DNA of 15,381 nt, taken from positions 1 to 15,381 of the forward strand of contig DATKYB010000105.1 in assembly GCA_035528715.1 (NCBI GenBank), written 5' to 3'. The stretch is from Nitrospinota bacterium. GTDB taxonomy: Bacteria > JADFOP01 > DATKYB01. Below, in pieces: positions 14,491 through 15,381 of the stretch. A program made the translations under genes and the position numbers. Each line of letters starts with the position of its first letter. Within the stretch, counting starts at the first letter, position 1. The notes beneath the pieces were generated by a model. It worked only from the letters and a program-made list of their open reading frames with translations, did not search any database and had not been told where the DNA came from.

Positions 14491-15381
14491 TAATCCTAAT
14501 TTCTCAACAATAACATCTATCTCAGCAGGGCTTACCTCTGGTTTCTGACACACTTTGATAGCTACATCAGGGTCTTTAAGACCATGACCTGTCAGGGTAC
14601 AAACTATTGTATCCCCCTTTTTGAAAAAATTCTTCTCATTATAATTGATGACCCCTGCTATGGTTGCAGCTGAAGCAGGTTCACAAAATACCCCCTCCAT
14701 AGAAGAAAGCAGGTAATAGGCTTTTAAAATTTCATCATCTGAAACCATATCAATCAATCCCTTTGATTCTTGAGCTGCAGCTTCTGCCGTTTTCCAGCTC
14801 GCTGGATTACCTATTCGAATGGCAGTAGCAATCGTCTCAGGATTTTCAATAATCCTTCCTCGAACTATAGGAGCAGAACCTTCTGCCTGAAACCCTAACA
14901 TCCTTGGCAAAGAATTGATAAGCCCTTTTTGGTTATATTCTTTATACCCCTTCCAGTAGGCAGTGATATTGCCTGCATTCCCTACAGGAAGAACATGATA
15001 TGTAGGGGGGTTTCGGTCGAGCTGGTCGCATACCTCGAAGGCAGCTGTCTTTTGTCCTTCAATTCTATAAGGATTAATAGAGTTAACGAGGGTTACAGGG
15101 TACTGATTAGATATCTGCTTTACAATCTTTAAGGCATCATCAAAGTTACCTTCTATCTGGATTACCTTTGCTCCATGTATGATTGCTTGAGACAATTTTC
15201 CAAGAGCTATCTTTCCATGAGGAATGATAATAATGGCCTCAATACCAGCCCTTGCTGCATAGGACGCAGCAGATGCAGAGGTGTTTCCTGTAGAAGCACA
15301 AATTACAGCCTTCGAGCCCTCCTCCAAGGCTTTGGAAACTGCCATGGTCATTCCCCTATCTTTGAAAGAGGCAGTTGGATT
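14488..15381 (-). CDS. thrC: Threonine synthase, 5' end cut by window
   Basis: A PLP enzyme that turns O-phosphohomoserine into threonine. Codons run open to the window edge, so roughly 55 N-terminal residues are missing from the usual 350. The fragment opens with [13 protein letters not shown], whose lysine (fragment residue 7) forms the PLP Schiff base; the internal ATG at 15351 is therefore not the true start. [17 protein letters not shown] is the phosphate-binding and domain-1 segment. PVGNAGN and [11 protein letters not shown] are the other family landmarks. The length and motifs fit the short bacterial class related to Bacillus/Thermus ThrC. The NPTGSFKDRG consensus has Ala for Gly here, a mild change. 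It is the first visible gene of the amino-acid cluster; its promoter lies outside the window. Confidence 0.95.
   Translation of the reverse strand, partial: NPTASFKDRGMTMAVSKALEEGSKAVICASTGNTSASAASYAARAGIEAIIIIPHGKIALGKLSQAIIHGAKVIQIEGNFDDALKIVKQISNQYPVTLVNSINPYRIEGQKTAAFEVCDQLDRNPPTYHVLPVGNAGNITAYWKGYKEYNQKGLINSLPRMLGFQAEGSAPIVRGRIIENPETIATAIRIGNPASWKTAEAAAQESKGLIDMVSDDEILKAYYLLSSMEGVFCEPASAATIAGVINYNEKNFFKKGDTIVCTLTGHGLKDPDVAIKVCQKPEVSPAEIDVIVEKLGL

Noticed and set aside
15349-15351. ATG at 15351 as the start of threonine synthase
   Set aside because: The frame stays open to the edge of the window and the upstream codons encode [10 protein letters not shown] with the PLP lysine, so the true start is outside.

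Overview
The window is a densely packed, AT-rich stretch in which every convincing gene lies on the minus strand. It looks bacterial. It has strong purine-rich Shine-Dalgarno sites, GTG and TTG starts, a near-consensus sigma-70 promoter and a thrC-apgM-lysC-cimA order of the kind I recall from Desulfobacterota such as Geobacter. Several genes have an archaeal flavour: a Cdc48/VAT-type double AAA ATPase, single-chain glycyl-tRNA synthetase, archaeal-type phosphoglycerate mutase and a four-subunit 2-oxoacid:ferredoxin oxidoreductase. An anaerobic bacterium (Desulfobacterota, Nitrospirota or a related candidate phylum) fits best; this is inference, with no marker gene to settle it.

Layout in transcription order, from right to left. 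(1) 15381-10364: threonine synthase (5' end cut by the window), an ApgM-family protein, aspartate kinase and (R)-citramalate synthase. This is an amino-acid cluster feeding threonine and isoleucine; the ApgM-family protein may be the missing homoserine kinase. (2) 10325-9018: glycyl-tRNA synthetase, 38 bases after cimA. (3) A 259-base gap with a strong promoter and a long, possibly structured leader, then the Cdc48-like ATPase (8758-6557) and an RraA-family protein (6540-5836). (4) A 174-base gap holding a hairpin and a protein-like fragment, then four subunit genes (gamma, delta, alpha, beta; 5661-2410) ending at a 14-bp perfect inverted repeat. (5) A CaCA-family cation exchanger (2267-1125), a FadR-type regulator (1055-357) and the start of an NAD-dependent epimerase/dehydratase (323-1, cut by the window).

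The most interesting part is the oxidoreductase. Routine annotation would call it pyruvate:ferredoxin oxidoreductase. Its alpha subunit instead has YPIRP where pyruvate enzymes have YPITP, plus an R-T-L-D-P-P-G-D-F loop. Its gamma subunit lacks the usual N-terminal GxGGQG motif. As I recall, these are marks of the CoA-independent oxalate oxidoreductase of Moorella thermoacetica. The split gamma (203 aa) and delta (116 aa) together match that enzyme's fused gamma-delta chain in size. I propose oxalate (or another small 2-oxoacid) oxidation to CO2 and reduced ferredoxin. The neighbouring RraA-family protein could act on a related oxo-acid, which is more speculative.

Other points worth a second look are a probable internal start in lysC giving a separate regulatory subunit, the Cdc48-like ATPase ending in a lysine tail without a proteasome-docking motif, and the structured leader in front of it.
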